Notes: generated by a model not told the origin, from the letters alone. Positions 18,872 to 30,065 are shown, counted from the first letter of the stretch. The stretch is 42,349 nucleotides of DNA from Deltaproteobacteria bacterium (GCA_020853705.1 JADYYK010000246.1:1-42349), one strand, 5' to 3'. Program-made: numbers and translations.

Positions 18872-18891
18872 GCCAAACCGCAGGGTTTGGC
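18872..18891 (+). promoter_or_regulatory. Second hairpin immediately before the CapA-like start
   Basis: GCCAAACC-GCAG-GGTTTGGC is a perfect 8-bp stem with a four-base loop. It ends 12 bases before the ATG at 18904, where a Shine-Dalgarno would be expected but is absent. It could control ribosome access. Confidence 0.4.
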
Positions 18892-18903
18892 ATCAATGGA
18901 CCC

Positions 18904-20148
18904 ATGCGGTCGATCTTCGTGGCAACCCTCCTGTGCGCCTTCGGCGCCTCCGCCCTGGCACAGGAAGCCGCGAAGCCCGCGCCCGCCGCCCCCGCCGCCA
19001 GCAAGAAGGTGAAGGCGGCCAAACCCCCGGCCGACGACGTCATCGTCATCAACGCCGGCGGCGACGTCTCCTACGCCAACGGCTGGAACGGCGAGGACGT
19101 CTGCGACAAGATGGGCGCCGAGCTGTTCGCGTCGATCCGCCCGCTGCTGGCCCAGGGCGATCTCAACTTCGCCAACCTGGAGACGCCCTTCACCGAGGCC
19201 ACGCCCGCGGTGCAGAAGGAGTTCATCATCGTCTCCAAGCCGCACCGCCTGAAGTGGCTGACCGACGCCGGCTTCAACCTGTTCTCCAACGCCAACAACC
19301 ACTCGATGGACGCCGGCAAGCAGGGGCTCGAGGACACCCTGGCGCTGCTGACCTCGATGAACAACGAGGAGCGCCCGCTGGTCTGGGCCGGCACCGGCGT
19401 GACCTCCGACGAGGCCAAGGAGGTGAAGTACTTCACCCCCAAGGGCAAGCGCACCAAGTTCGCCTTCATGGCGCTGGGCAACAACGGCTCCAACCTGGTG
19501 GCCTCGGTCTACTCCAAGGACGTGCCCGAGCGCATCAAGGCCGCCGCCGCCAGCGCCGACGTCGTCATCGTGTCGTCGCACCACGGCAAGGAGTACGAGC
19601 ACGTGCCGTCGCCCGAGACGGTGCGCATGTATCACGGCTTCATCGACGCCGGCGCCAAGATCGTGTTCGCGCACCACCCCCACGTCATCCAGGGCGTCGA
19701 GCGCTACAACGGCGGCGTCATCTTCTACAGCCTGGGCAACCTGTCGTTCAACTCCAAGACCAAGCGTCACCACGAGAAGGGCGCCAAGCTGTACTCGATG
19801 CTCGGCCGCGTGGTGGTCAAGAACGGCCAGATCGACAGCGTTGGTGCCTTCCCGCTGTACGCCAACAACACCGAGCCGCTGGTGGTCGGCGACGAGAAGC
19901 TGATGCCCAGGCACGCGCAGCCGCAGCTCTTGACCGGCGCCTTCGCCAACAAGGTGCTCGAGGATCTGGTGACCTGGTCGCGCAAGATCCCGACCAAGGC
20001 GCCGCCGACCGCGTACAGCAACGCGCTCGACAGCCTGGTCGTGGGTGACAGCGCCCCGCCGGCCGTCGCCAGCGCTCCGGCGGCCTCACCGGCGCCCGCC
20101 GGCACCGGCACGGGCACCGCCCAGGCCGCGCCGACCGACACGCCGTAG
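18904..20148 (+). CDS. CapA-family protein (metallophosphoesterase-like fold)
   Basis: A 414-residue exported protein. The start at ATG 18904 gives a good signal peptide (MRSIFVATLLCAFGASALAQ). The core has the CapA pattern: INAGGDVSYAN, NLETPF, SNANNHSMDAG, then VSSHHGKEY, VFAHHPHVIQGVE and YSLGNLSF; these His/Asp/Asn residues form the metal site of the fold. The C-terminal 35 residues are a low-complexity Ala/Pro/Gly/Thr tail. CapA proteins are associated with poly-gamma-glutamate or capsule export, but many bacterial homologues have no capsule locus, and no capsule gene is nearby. The real role is open. Confidence 0.88.
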   Translation: MRSIFVATLLCAFGASALAQEAAKPAPAAPAASKKVKAAKPPADDVIVINAGGDVSYANGWNGEDVCDKMGAELFASIRPLLAQGDLNFANLETPFTEATPAVQKEFIIVSKPHRLKWLTDAGFNLFSNANNHSMDAGKQGLEDTLALLTSMNNEERPLVWAGTGVTSDEAKEVKYFTPKGKRTKFAFMALGNNGSNLVASVYSKDVPERIKAAAASADVVIVSSHHGKEYEHVPSPETVRMYHGFIDAGAKIVFAHHPHVIQGVERYNGGVIFYSLGNLSFNSKTKRHHEKGAKLYSMLGRVVVKNGQIDSVGAFPLYANNTEPLVVGDEKLMPRHAQPQLLTGAFANKVLEDLVTWSRKIPTKAPPTAYSNALDSLVVGDSAPPAVASAPAASPAPAGTGTGTAQAAPTDTP

Positions 20149-20158
20149 CCTTCTCCCG

Positions 20159-20164
20159 TATACT
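20159..20164 (+). promoter_or_regulatory. -10 box (TATACT) before the histidine kinase
   Basis: TATACT ends ten bases before the GTG at 20174. The upstream CCGACA at 18-base spacing is a weak -35. Transcription would begin nearly at the start codon. Confidence 0.4.
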
Positions 20165-20173
20165 CGACGCCGC

Positions 20174-22897
<2,724 letters not shown>

Positions 22898-23006
22898 GCC
22901 TGGCTCTGCCCGACCCGGTTCACGCTGTGGCCCTGGCGCCACTGCCCTTGCGCGTTCCCCCCGCCTCCCGCGCCCCCAACCCCTCGAAACTCCTTTTCCG
23001 CCCGAT

Positions 23007-23037
23007 TTGTCGCCAAAGGCACGGCCATTGCTACTAT
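23007..23037 (+). promoter_or_regulatory. Promoter of the small lipoprotein gene
   Basis: TTGTCG (23007-23012), 19-base spacer, TACTAT (23032-23037), 15 bases before the ATG. The spacer is long and the -35 weak. Confidence 0.35.
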
Positions 23038-23052
23038 GAACCCGTAGAAGCG

Positions 23053-23361
23053 ATGTCCGCCCCAATCAAGATGCGCCGCTGGTTCCGCGCCGCCGCCCTC
23101 GCGCTGGCGCTCGCCCTGCTGCCCGCGTCCCAGTCGGGCTGCTCACCGCGCCTGACCGCCGACTTCGTGCGCACCGCCCTGTGGACCGCCAGCGTGGTCG
23201 GCTACGTCGCCATCCTCGAGTCCCACGACGCCCACTTCCACTTCGAGCACTGCGGCCACTACCGCCGGTGGCACGACAGCCAGTGGGTCTACTACTACCA
23301 GGGCCGCTGGGAGTACTACAACGCCGGCGACGCCCACTGGTACTTCTACACCGAGCAGTAG
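23053..23361 (+). CDS. Small exported protein, probable lipoprotein
   Basis: A 102-residue protein with a basic start, an Ala/Leu-rich hydrophobic segment and a Cys after QSG (a weak lipobox). The mature half is unusually rich in His, Tyr and Trp: HDAHFHFEHCGHYRRWHD and WVYYYQGRWEYYNAGD. The aromatic part resembles short YxW repeats seen in several uncharacterised myxobacterial lipoproteins. ATG 23071 is an alternative start that would give a more compact signal peptide. The histidines could bind metal, but this is only suggested by composition. The gene converges with the next, with one base between them. Confidence 0.65.
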   Translation: MSAPIKMRRWFRAAALALALALLPASQSGCSPRLTADFVRTALWTASVVGYVAILESHDAHFHFEHCGHYRRWHDSQWVYYYQGRWEYYNAGDAHWYFYTEQ

Positions 23362-23362
23362 T

Positions 23363-23956
23363 TCAGTCGTCGGGCTCCCCCACCCTGTCCAGCATCCTGG
23401 CCAGGTCGAAGCCGACCGAGAGCTCGAGCATCGCGCCGTAGCCCCAGGGCTCCTGGCGCTCGGGCACGTCCAGGTAGCCCGCCGTCGCCAGCACCCCCAG
23501 CAGCAGATAGCTCAGCTTGCCGTCGTCACTCGCCACCGGCAGGTCGAAGCCCAGCCCCGCGCCCAGCTCGGCCAGCACCCCGCCACCCGACGTGCCGCCC
23601 GCCCCCGCCGCGTCCGCCTCGGACGAGCGCTGCGCGGTCGCGACCTGGGCGCGCGCCAGCCCTGACAGCCGGCTCTCCCGCCCCAGCTTCACGATGGCGA
23701 CGTCGGCCAGCGCCTCCACCCCGGCCGTGACCAGCCCGCCCGCGTCCTCGCCGTCACCCGCGAACCCCGCCGTCATGCCGCCCCCGAAGCGCCCCGCGGG
23801 CCCCTGGCTCACCCCGCCGAACCCGAGGCTGATGGCCTCGACGTCGCCCTGCTCCGTGCCCTGCCCCGCCAGCATCCCGCCGCGCATGCGCCCATAGCAG
23901 CCCGCGCCGCCCAGCAGCGCGGCCACGACGATCACCACGAGCAGCACCGACCTCAT
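23363..23956 (-). CDS. Glycine-rich lipoprotein, function unknown
   Basis: A 197-residue protein with a clear lipoprotein signal: a hydrophobic core and LLGGAGC lipobox, Cys at residue 20. The mature protein is Gly/Ala-rich with phases such as GLVTAGVEALADVAIVKL and LAELGAGLGFDL that look like beta-strands. I recognise no family. Its start lies 130 bases from the divergent ArsR gene; a TAGGTT -10-like box sits six bases before its ATG, so the intergenic region may regulate both directions. Confidence 0.7.
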   Translation of the reverse strand: MRSVLLVVIVVAALLGGAGCYGRMRGGMLAGQGTEQGDVEAISLGFGGVSQGPAGRFGGGMTAGFAGDGEDAGGLVTAGVEALADVAIVKLGRESRLSGLARAQVATAQRSSEADAAGAGGTSGGGVLAELGAGLGFDLPVASDDGKLSYLLLGVLATAGYLDVPERQEPWGYGAMLELSVGFDLARMLDRVGEPDD

Positions 23957-24048
23957 GGCGAGAACCTAGCCGGCTCGCGGCGCAGCGGCGCGCCAATCGG
24001 CGCTCGCCTCGCGCCACGCGCGGCTCCGCCCCGGCGGCACTTTCTGCC

Positions 24049-24080
24049 TTGACCAACATATGCACCATGGTGCATATGTA
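24049..24080 (+). promoter_or_regulatory. ArsR promoter with embedded 24-bp operator palindrome
   Basis: TTGACC (24049-24054), 18-base spacer, CATATG (24073-24078). A perfect 24-base palindrome (24056-24079; half-site ACATATGCACCA) covers the spacer and the -10. The start codon at 24086 is only about eight bases beyond the -10, so the mRNA is likely leaderless. The palindrome is the expected autoregulatory site of the ArsR-type repressor just downstream. Confidence 0.75.
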
Positions 24081-24085
24081 TCGAC

Positions 24086-24424
24086 ATGCAACTGGACGTC
24101 TTCCAGACCCTGGCCGACCCGACCCGCCGGCGCATCGTCGAGGCGCTGCGCCACGGCGAGCAGCAGGTCGGCGACGTGGTCGCCAGCGCCGGGGTGCACC
24201 AGTCCGGAGTGTCGCGCCACCTGCGCATCCTGACCGAGGCGGGCTTCGTCACCATGCGCCCCGACGGCCAGCGTCGCCTCTATGCCCTGCGCCCCGGGCC
24301 CTTCAAGGAGCTCGAGGCCTGGGTCGACCAGTACCGCACCCTGTGGGAGGCGCGCCTCGACCGCTTCGGCGCCGCGCTGGAATCCCGACAGAGACGCACC
24401 CGAGCCAGGAGCAAGCCGCAATGA
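24086..24424 (+). CDS. ArsR-family transcriptional regulator
   Basis: A 112-residue winged-helix protein: FQTLADPTRRRIVEALRHGEQQVGDVVA followed by the recognition helix VHQSGVSRHLRILTEAGFV and the wing DGQRRLYAL. It lacks the Cys metal-sensing motif of true metal-responsive ArsR proteins, so the signal is unknown. It overlaps the following SRPBCC gene by ATGA (4 bases), the usual arrangement for ArsR/AHSA1 pairs, and the two are probably one operon controlled by the palindrome directly upstream. The C-terminal 20 residues are Arg-rich. Confidence 0.92.
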   Translation: MQLDVFQTLADPTRRRIVEALRHGEQQVGDVVASAGVHQSGVSRHLRILTEAGFVTMRPDGQRRLYALRPGPFKELEAWVDQYRTLWEARLDRFGAALESRQRRTRARSKPQ

Positions 24425-24897
24425 GCCGCGACAAGACCAAGGTCGTCATCGAGCGCACCTACCGCGCCAGCCTGGAGGAGATCTGGAACCTGTGGACCAC
24501 CAAGCAGGGCTTCGAGTCCTGGTGGGGCCCGCAGGGCTTCCGCGCCGACGTGCACACCCTCGAGGCGCGTGACGGCGGCACCCTGCACTACGACATGGTC
24601 GCCGACAGCCCCGAGATGGTCGAGGCCATGAAGAAGATGGGCCAGCCGCCCTCACACGCGGTGCGCGCCACCTTCTCGGCCATCAGGCCGCAGACCCACC
24701 TGGCCATCATCAATGTGATCGACTTTCTGCCCGGCGTCGCCGCCTACGAGAGCACGATCGACGTCGCCCTGTCCGCCGTCGGCGACAAGGTCCGCATGGT
24801 CGTCACGCTCGACGGCATGCACAGCGAGGAGTTCACGGGGATGCAGAAGGAGGGCTTCACCAGCCAGCTCACCAAGCTGGACGCCCGCTATACCTAG
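24421..24897 (+). CDS. SRPBCC/AHSA1-family protein
   Basis: A 158-residue START-like helix-grip protein. IERTYRASLEEIWNLWTTKQGFESWWGP is the typical N-terminus, and VRMVVTLDGMHSEEF with a last helix (MQKEGFTSQLTKLD) the C-terminus. The fold binds hydrophobic ligands; the ligand here is unknown. Translation is coupled to the ArsR gene (4-base overlap), so the regulator and the binding protein probably act on the same signal. Confidence 0.9.
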   Translation: MSRDKTKVVIERTYRASLEEIWNLWTTKQGFESWWGPQGFRADVHTLEARDGGTLHYDMVADSPEMVEAMKKMGQPPSHAVRATFSAIRPQTHLAIINVIDFLPGVAAYESTIDVALSAVGDKVRMVVTLDGMHSEEFTGMQKEGFTSQLTKLDARYT

Positions 24898-24931
24898 CCA
24901 GGCGCCCAGCCGGGCGTCACGTCAGCGCGTG

Positions 24932-25762
24932 TTACTTGCAGACCTTGGCGACGAACGAGCCCAGGGCCCCGCTGTCGCCGTCCTTGAAGTCGATCTTGCC
25001 GCTGACCTGCTTGGCGGTGACCTCGGTGAGGCTGGAGCCCTCGACGGGGTTGCTGCCGGTCAGGCCGCCCATGGAGCTGAAGCGCGAGATGTAGCCCTCG
25101 ACCTTGATCGGGCCGACCGCCGGCTCGCCGGGCGGATCGCCCCGGTCGATGGTGAGCTCCACGTAGGTGGCGTCCGGACACGCCTTCTGCAGCTTGTCGG
25201 AGTCGACACCGCCCCCCTTGTCGACCATGGAGCAGGTGAACTTCTCGCAGTCCCTGGTGATCGCGACGATGCGCTTGTCACCCGTCGTGATGTACAGCGC
25301 CTTGTCGGCGTCGAACGTGCCCCAGTTGTTGCCACCCTTGAAAGCGGTCAGCTTGCCATCGGGCGGCGGCGGGATGGTGATCGCGGCCGGGGAAGCCGAC
25401 GGGTCGGGCGAGGCCGACGGGTCAGGCGACGCCGACGGGTCCGCGGAGGCCGACGGCGACGGCTCGGGCGACGCCTCGGGCTTGCCGTTGAGCACCAGCA
25501 CCAGCGACGTGCGCTCGGGGCTGTTGATCAGCTTCTTGCAGGCGCCGTCCTTGGCCTCCTCCATGATGAGGTTGATGCAGCGGATGTTCTCGTCGGGCGC
25601 CGCCATGCAGGCGTCGCTCCAGACCTTGGGGTCCTGGCGTGAGGAGTACTGCTTGTAGATGTTTTCGCACGCCGCCTTCTTGTCGCCGAGTCCCTTCGGC
25701 TTCTTCTTGCCGCAAGCGGGGACGACCAGGGCGAGTGCAATGACGATGTAGTGGGCTCTCAT
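24932..25762 (-). CDS. Lipoprotein with a Pro/Ser/Asp-repeat linker, function unknown
   Basis: A 276-residue lipoprotein. ATG at 25760-25762 gives the signal MRAHYIVIALALVVPAC with the lipidated Cys at 17. An N-terminal globular part with several Cys residues (KAACENIYKQY, SDACMAAPDENIRC) is followed by a linker of SASPDPSASPDPS-type repeats (around 25390-25460) and a C-terminal domain with two more Cys residues. I recognise no family. An upstream in-frame ATG (25810) is ignored because it would place extra residues ahead of the signal peptide. Confidence 0.75.
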   Translation of the reverse strand: MRAHYIVIALALVVPACGKKKPKGLGDKKAACENIYKQYSSRQDPKVWSDACMAAPDENIRCINLIMEEAKDGACKKLINSPERTSLVLVLNGKPEASPEPSPSASADPSASPDPSASPDPSASPAAITIPPPPDGKLTAFKGGNNWGTFDADKALYITTGDKRIVAITRDCEKFTCSMVDKGGGVDSDKLQKACPDATYVELTIDRGDPPGEPAVGPIKVEGYISRFSSMGGLTGSNPVEGSSLTEVTAKQVSGKIDFKDGDSGALGSFVAKVCK

Positions 25763-25769
25763 GCGCGCA

Positions 25770-25799
25770 ACATTACCCCACTCGGCACCTGGTACCAAA
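25770..25799 (-). promoter_or_regulatory. Promoter of the repeat-linker lipoprotein gene
   Basis: On the minus strand: TTTGGT (25794-25799), 18-base spacer, TAATGT (25770-25775), seven bases from the ATG. Again a near-leaderless layout. Confidence 0.45.
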
Positions 25800-25852
25800 C
25801 AGGGCCACACGGTTTATGACGATCGGGATAGTCGCACTTTGCCGAAGACTGC

Positions 25853-27064
25853 CTATGCCAGCGTCACCTTCCGGTACTGCCTGCCACAGCGCACCACGTG
25901 CACGCCGCCGCGCGCCAGCGCGCGCTGCCCGTCGGTCACCACCTCGCCATCCACCGCGACCGCCTTCTGCCCCACCAGCCGCTTGGCGTCGCCGCCGGAC
26001 TTGGCCAGCCCCGCCGCCACCAGCACCTTGATCAGCGCCAGCCCCGTCGCGCCGTCGTCGACCACCACGCTGACGCTCTCGATGTCGTCGGGCACCTCGC
26101 CACGCTGGTGCTGCTGCTCGAAGTGCGCCTGCGCCGCCGTCGCCGCCTCGTCGCCGTGGAAGCGCGTGGTCAGCTCGCGCGCCAGCGCCTTCTTGGCCAC
26201 CATCGGGTGGCCGCCCTTCAGCGCCGCCAGCGCCTCGTTGTCCACGCGCGAGAGCAGCTCGTAGTAGCGCCACATGGCCTCGTCGGTGACCCGCATCAGC
26301 TTGCCGTAGACGTCGTTCGGCGCCTCGTCGACCCCGACATAGTTGCCCAGCGACTTGGACATCTTGTCGCCGACCAGCTTGCCATTCTCGACCCGCGCGT
26401 CGGTGCCCTCCAGGAGCGGCGTCGTCATCACCATCTGCGGACGCAGCCCGTAGTCCTTCATCAGCGCGCGCCCGACCAGCAGGTTGAACAGCTGATCCGA
26501 CCCACCCAGCTCGATGTCGCACTGCAACGCCACCGAGTCATAGCCCTGGAACAGCGGATACAGGAGCTCGTGCACGCTGATCGGCTTCTGGGCCTGGAAG
26601 CGCTTGGTGAAGTCGTCGCGCTCCAGCATGCGCGCCACGGTGTACTTGGCCGCCAGCGTCACGGTGTCCGCCGCCGTCATCGGCCCCAGCCACTCGCTGT
26701 TGTAGCGGACCTCGGTGGCCTCCCGATCCAGCACCTTGAAGGCCTGCCGGGTGTAGGTCTCGGCGTGCTCCAGCACCTGCTCGCGGGTCAGCCGCGGCCG
26801 CGTCGCGCTCTTGCCGGTGGGATCGCCGATCATCGCGGTGAAGTCGCCGACCACGAACACCACCTTGTGGCCGAGCTCCTGGAAGGTGCGCATCTTCGAC
26901 ATCAGCACGGTGTGGCCGAGGTGCAGGTCGGCCGAGGTCGGGTCGAAGCCGGCCTTGACGACCAGCCGCTTGCCCTCCTTCAGCCGCATGCGCAGCTCGT
27001 TCTCGGACTCCACGTGTGTCACCCCGCGCAACAGCAGCGCGAGCTGCTCCTCGACATCTCTCAT
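25853..27064 (-). CDS. tyrS: Tyrosyl-tRNA synthetase
   Basis: A 403-residue class I aminoacyl-tRNA synthetase of the TyrS type common in Proteobacteria (TyrZ-like). The HIGH-type motif is LHLGHTV, the KMSKS loop is DKMSKSLGN, and the tyrosine pocket segment reads YDSVALQCDIELGGSDQLFN. The S4-like RNA-binding domain fills the last 60 residues (VGQKAVAVDGEVVTDG). Start ATG 27064 overlaps the phosphoesterase stop by ATGA; longer in-frame starts would extend into that gene. It is the last gene of the zapA-rny cluster. Confidence 0.97.
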   Translation of the reverse strand: MRDVEEQLALLLRGVTHVESENELRMRLKEGKRLVVKAGFDPTSADLHLGHTVLMSKMRTFQELGHKVVFVVGDFTAMIGDPTGKSATRPRLTREQVLEHAETYTRQAFKVLDREATEVRYNSEWLGPMTAADTVTLAAKYTVARMLERDDFTKRFQAQKPISVHELLYPLFQGYDSVALQCDIELGGSDQLFNLLVGRALMKDYGLRPQMVMTTPLLEGTDARVENGKLVGDKMSKSLGNYVGVDEAPNDVYGKLMRVTDEAMWRYYELLSRVDNEALAALKGGHPMVAKKALARELTTRFHGDEAATAAQAHFEQQHQRGEVPDDIESVSVVVDDGATGLALIKVLVAAGLAKSGGDAKRLVGQKAVAVDGEVVTDGQRALARGGVHVVRCGRQYRKVTLA

Positions 27065-27879
27065 GCGTCCTCGCTCACGACCGGGCCAGTGACGTCGCGC
27101 CGCACCCGCTCCACCGCCACGCACTTGCCCCGTCCATCGATCTCGAACACCACGCCGCGCAGCTGCACGTTGCCCCTGGCGACCACATACGGCATCGGCC
27201 GCCCGGACCGGAACTTGTGCACGATCTTCTCCTTCACCATCCCGATCACCGAGTCGTACGGCCCGGTCATCCCGACGTCGCCCAGGTACCCGGTGCCGCC
27301 CGGCAGCACCTCTTCATCCGCCGTCGGTACGTGGGTGTGCGTCCCGAACACCGCCGCCACGCGCCCGTCCAGGTGGTGCCCCATGGCGCGCTTCTCGCTC
27401 GACGCCTCGGCGTGCATGTCCACCACCACGGGCACGCCGGGCGCGGTGCGCAAAAGCTCCGCCAGCGCGGCGTCCGCGGCGTCGAACGGGCTCGCGCACG
27501 CCTCCATGAACACGCGCCCGATGAGGTTCATCACCGCGACCCGCACCCCGCCACCGCCCGGCACCTCGACCACACACACGCCACGCCCCGGCGTCCCCGG
27601 CGCGAAGTTCAGCGGCCGCACCAGCCGCCCGCACTTCTCCAGGTACGGCGCGATCTCCTTGTCGTGCTTCCAGGTGTGGTTGCCCAGCGTGATGACGTCC
27701 ACGCCGCTGCCGAACATGTCCTCGGCGCTCTGCACCGTGATGCCGACCCCGCCCGACGAGTTCTCGCCGTTCGCGATCACGAAGCCGACGCCCAGCTCGG
27801 CGCGCAGCCGGCCCACGAACGAGCGCAGCGCATCGCGCCCCGGTCGCCCGATCACATCACCGATGCACAGCACCTTCAC
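27061..27879 (-). CDS. YmdB-type metallophosphoesterase
   Basis: A 272-residue dinuclear metallophosphoesterase of the TIGR00282/YmdB family. Metal ligands are in CIGDVIGRPG, IANGENSSGG, TLGNHTWKH, VVDMHAEASSEK and GTHTHVPTADE. Homologues have 2',3'-cyclic nucleotide phosphodiesterase activity and are usually encoded next to RNase Y, as here (18 bases downstream of it). It overlaps tyrS by 4 bases. Confidence 0.95.
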   Translation of the reverse strand: MKVLCIGDVIGRPGRDALRSFVGRLRAELGVGFVIANGENSSGGVGITVQSAEDMFGSGVDVITLGNHTWKHDKEIAPYLEKCGRLVRPLNFAPGTPGRGVCVVEVPGGGGVRVAVMNLIGRVFMEACASPFDAADAALAELLRTAPGVPVVVDMHAEASSEKRAMGHHLDGRVAAVFGTHTHVPTADEEVLPGGTGYLGDVGMTGPYDSVIGMVKEKIVHKFRSGRPMPYVVARGNVQLRGVVFEIDGRGKCVAVERVRRDVTGPVVSEDA

Positions 27880-27897
27880 GACAGCCCCACCGACCGC

Positions 27898-29457
27898 CTA
27901 CTTCGCGTACTCGGTCGCCCGCGTCTCGCGAATCACGCACACCCGCACCTGCCCGGGATACTGCATGGTGTCCTCGATCCGCTTCGCGATCTCCTTCGAC
28001 ATCAGCACCGACTGGTCGTCCGAGACGCTGGCGTTCTCGACCATCACGCGCACCTCGCGCCCGGCCTGGATCGCGAACGCCTTCTCGACCCCCGGGTAGT
28101 CGGTGCACAGCTTCTCGAGATCGCCGAGCCGCTTCACATACGACTCCAGCTGCTCGCGCCGCGCACCCGGGCGCTGCCCGCTCAGCTGGTTGGCCGCGTC
28201 GACCAGGTTGTCGAGCACGCTCTCGGGCGGCACCTCGCCGTGGTGCGCCGCGATGGCGTGCACCACGCGCGGCGCCTCACCCAGCTTGCGCGCGAGCTCG
28301 GCGCCCACCGCCGCGTGCGAGCCCTCGACCTCCTGGTCCGCCGCCTTGCCGATGTCGTGCAGCAGGCCCGCCCGCCGCGCCTGCTTGACGTTCAGCCCCA
28401 GCTCGCCGGCCATGACGCCGGCCAGGAAGCCGACCTCGACCGAGTGCAGGAGCAGGTTCTGCGCGTGGCTGCTCCTGAACTTGAGCCGGCCCAGCATGCG
28501 CGTCAGCTCGGGGTGCATGCGCGAGATCCCGAGGTCGAACGCCGCCTGCTCGCCGGCCTCCTTGGCCTGCTGGTCGATCTCCTCCGAGGCCTTCTGCACC
28601 ACCTCTTCGATGCGGGTGGGATGGATGCGCCCGTCCGCGATCAGCCTGGACAGCGCGATCTTCGCGATCTCGCGCCGCACCGGGTTGAAGCACGAGATGA
28701 TGACCGCCTCCGGCGTGTCGTCGATGATGAGGTCGATGCCGGTGGCCGCCTCGAGGGCGCGGATGTTGCGCCCCTCGCGCCCGATGATGCGCCCCTTCAT
28801 GTCGTCCGAGGGCAGCGCCACCACCGACACCGTGCGCTCGGCGACATACTCGCTGGCGTAGCGCTGGATCGCGGTCGAGATGATCTTCTTGGACCGGTTC
28901 TCGGCCTCGGTCCGGGTCTCGTCTTCAATCTTCCTGACCGCGATGGCGGCCTGCTTGCGGGCCTCGTCGGCGACCTCGGCGGCCAGCTTGTCGCGGGCCT
29001 GCTCGGCGGTCATGCCGGCGACCTTCTCCAGCTCGCCCTTGGCCTCGGCCAGCGCGGTCTCGGCCTTCTTGGCGGCGGCCTCGGCCTGCTGCTCGCGCGT
29101 GGTGGCGGCCTTCTCGGCGCGTCCGACCTCGGTCTCCTTGCGCTCCAGCTCGCCGATGCGCCGGGCGGCGTCCGACTCCTTGCCCTGCACCTGCTCCTCG
29201 CGGCGCGCCAGCTCGGCCTTGCGGGTGGCGAGCTCGCGCTCACCTTCGGACTTGAGCTTGAAGGCCTGCTCCTGGGCCTCCAGCTCCGCGCTCTTCTTGA
29301 GAGCGGCGGCGTCGTCCTTGGCTGCAGCGAGGGCGCGCTCGGCCTCGGCCTTGGCGGCCTGGATCTGGCCGCGCTGACCGCGCTGGAGCGCCCACGCCAC
29401 CGCCAGACCGATCGCGAGACCCGCGATCAGCGCCGCGATGATGTACAGGGGCGTCAT
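27898..29457 (-). CDS. rny: Ribonuclease Y
   Basis: A 519-residue endoribonuclease. Residues 4-24 are a membrane anchor, followed by a long Ala/Glu/Lys-rich coiled coil to about 200. The KH domain has GRIIGREGRNIRALE and the HD domain has LLHDIGKAADQEVEGSHA plus HHGEVPPES. The length equals that of the Bacillus enzyme. It initiates mRNA decay at the membrane. The ATG start overlaps the cyclo-ligase stop by ATGA. Confidence 0.97.
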   Translation of the reverse strand: MTPLYIIAALIAGLAIGLAVAWALQRGQRGQIQAAKAEAERALAAAKDDAAALKKSAELEAQEQAFKLKSEGERELATRKAELARREEQVQGKESDAARRIGELERKETEVGRAEKAATTREQQAEAAAKKAETALAEAKGELEKVAGMTAEQARDKLAAEVADEARKQAAIAVRKIEDETRTEAENRSKKIISTAIQRYASEYVAERTVSVVALPSDDMKGRIIGREGRNIRALEAATGIDLIIDDTPEAVIISCFNPVRREIAKIALSRLIADGRIHPTRIEEVVQKASEEIDQQAKEAGEQAAFDLGISRMHPELTRMLGRLKFRSSHAQNLLLHSVEVGFLAGVMAGELGLNVKQARRAGLLHDIGKAADQEVEGSHAAVGAELARKLGEAPRVVHAIAAHHGEVPPESVLDNLVDAANQLSGQRPGARREQLESYVKRLGDLEKLCTDYPGVEKAFAIQAGREVRVMVENASVSDDQSVLMSKEIAKRIEDTMQYPGQVRVCVIRETRATEYAK

Positions 29458-30065
29458 GTCTGTCTACCTGGTTGGGCGCGCACAGCGCCCCGATCGGTGG
29501 CCACGATCCAGTCGAGCGCGGCATCACCGGGGCCGCTGGGCAGCCCGGGGAGGATCTGAACGTCATACACCGCGCCCACGCGCGTCGCGCGCGGCGCGGC
29601 GGCCAGGGTGGCGTCGTAGTACCCGCCGCCATAGCCCAGCCGGTGCCCATCCGGCGCGACCGCCAGCGCTGGCACCACGAACACGTCGATGGCGTCGAGG
29701 TCGACGGCCGGCGCATCGGGCTTCGGCGCCAGGATGTCCAGCACCCCGGGCTCGAGCTCCGACACGTCGTTCACGACGCAGAAATCGAGCACCTTGGTGT
29801 CCGCCACGATGCGCGGATACACGGTGCGCAGCCCCGCCGCCCTCAGCACCCCCGCCAGCCGCCCGGCGTCGACCTCGCTGCCGATGGCTGCATACACCGC
29901 GAAGGTCTCACCGGCGATCCGCTTGTCGGCCAGCATCTCGGCCAGCCACAGCACCAGGCGCCCAGACGCAGTCGCCCGCGCGGGCGTGGCGAGCGCGTCA
30001 CGCATGGCGCGCATTTCCTGCCTGAGTTTTGCCTTTTCGACGCGGAGATCGCCAGGGCCGGGCAT
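29454..30065 (-). CDS. 5-formyltetrahydrofolate cyclo-ligase
   Basis: A 203-residue enzyme that converts 5-formyl-THF to 5,10-methenyl-THF with ATP. The signature is HRLGYGGGYYDATLA, with VEKAKLRQEMRAMRDAL at the N-terminus and FAVYAAIGSEVDAGRL. The start is ATG 30065; the longer frame would include the 6S RNA. In many Proteobacteria this gene (ygfA/fau) follows zapA and 6S RNA, as it does here. Two direct GGATTAG repeats (30067-30073, 30080-30086) lie directly before the start. Confidence 0.93.
   Translation of the reverse strand: MPGPGDLRVEKAKLRQEMRAMRDALATPARATASGRLVLWLAEMLADKRIAGETFAVYAAIGSEVDAGRLAGVLRAAGLRTVYPRIVADTKVLDFCVVNDVSELEPGVLDILAPKPDAPAVDLDAIDVFVVPALAVAPDGHRLGYGGGYYDATLAAAPRATRVGAVYDVQILPGLPSGPGDAALDWIVATDRGAVRAQPGRQT

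Noticed and set aside
20045..20173. Upstream extension of the histidine kinase
   Set aside because: The extra 43 residues are Pro/Arg-rich and lie inside the CapA-like gene; GTG 20174 directly precedes the membrane segment and follows a -10 box.
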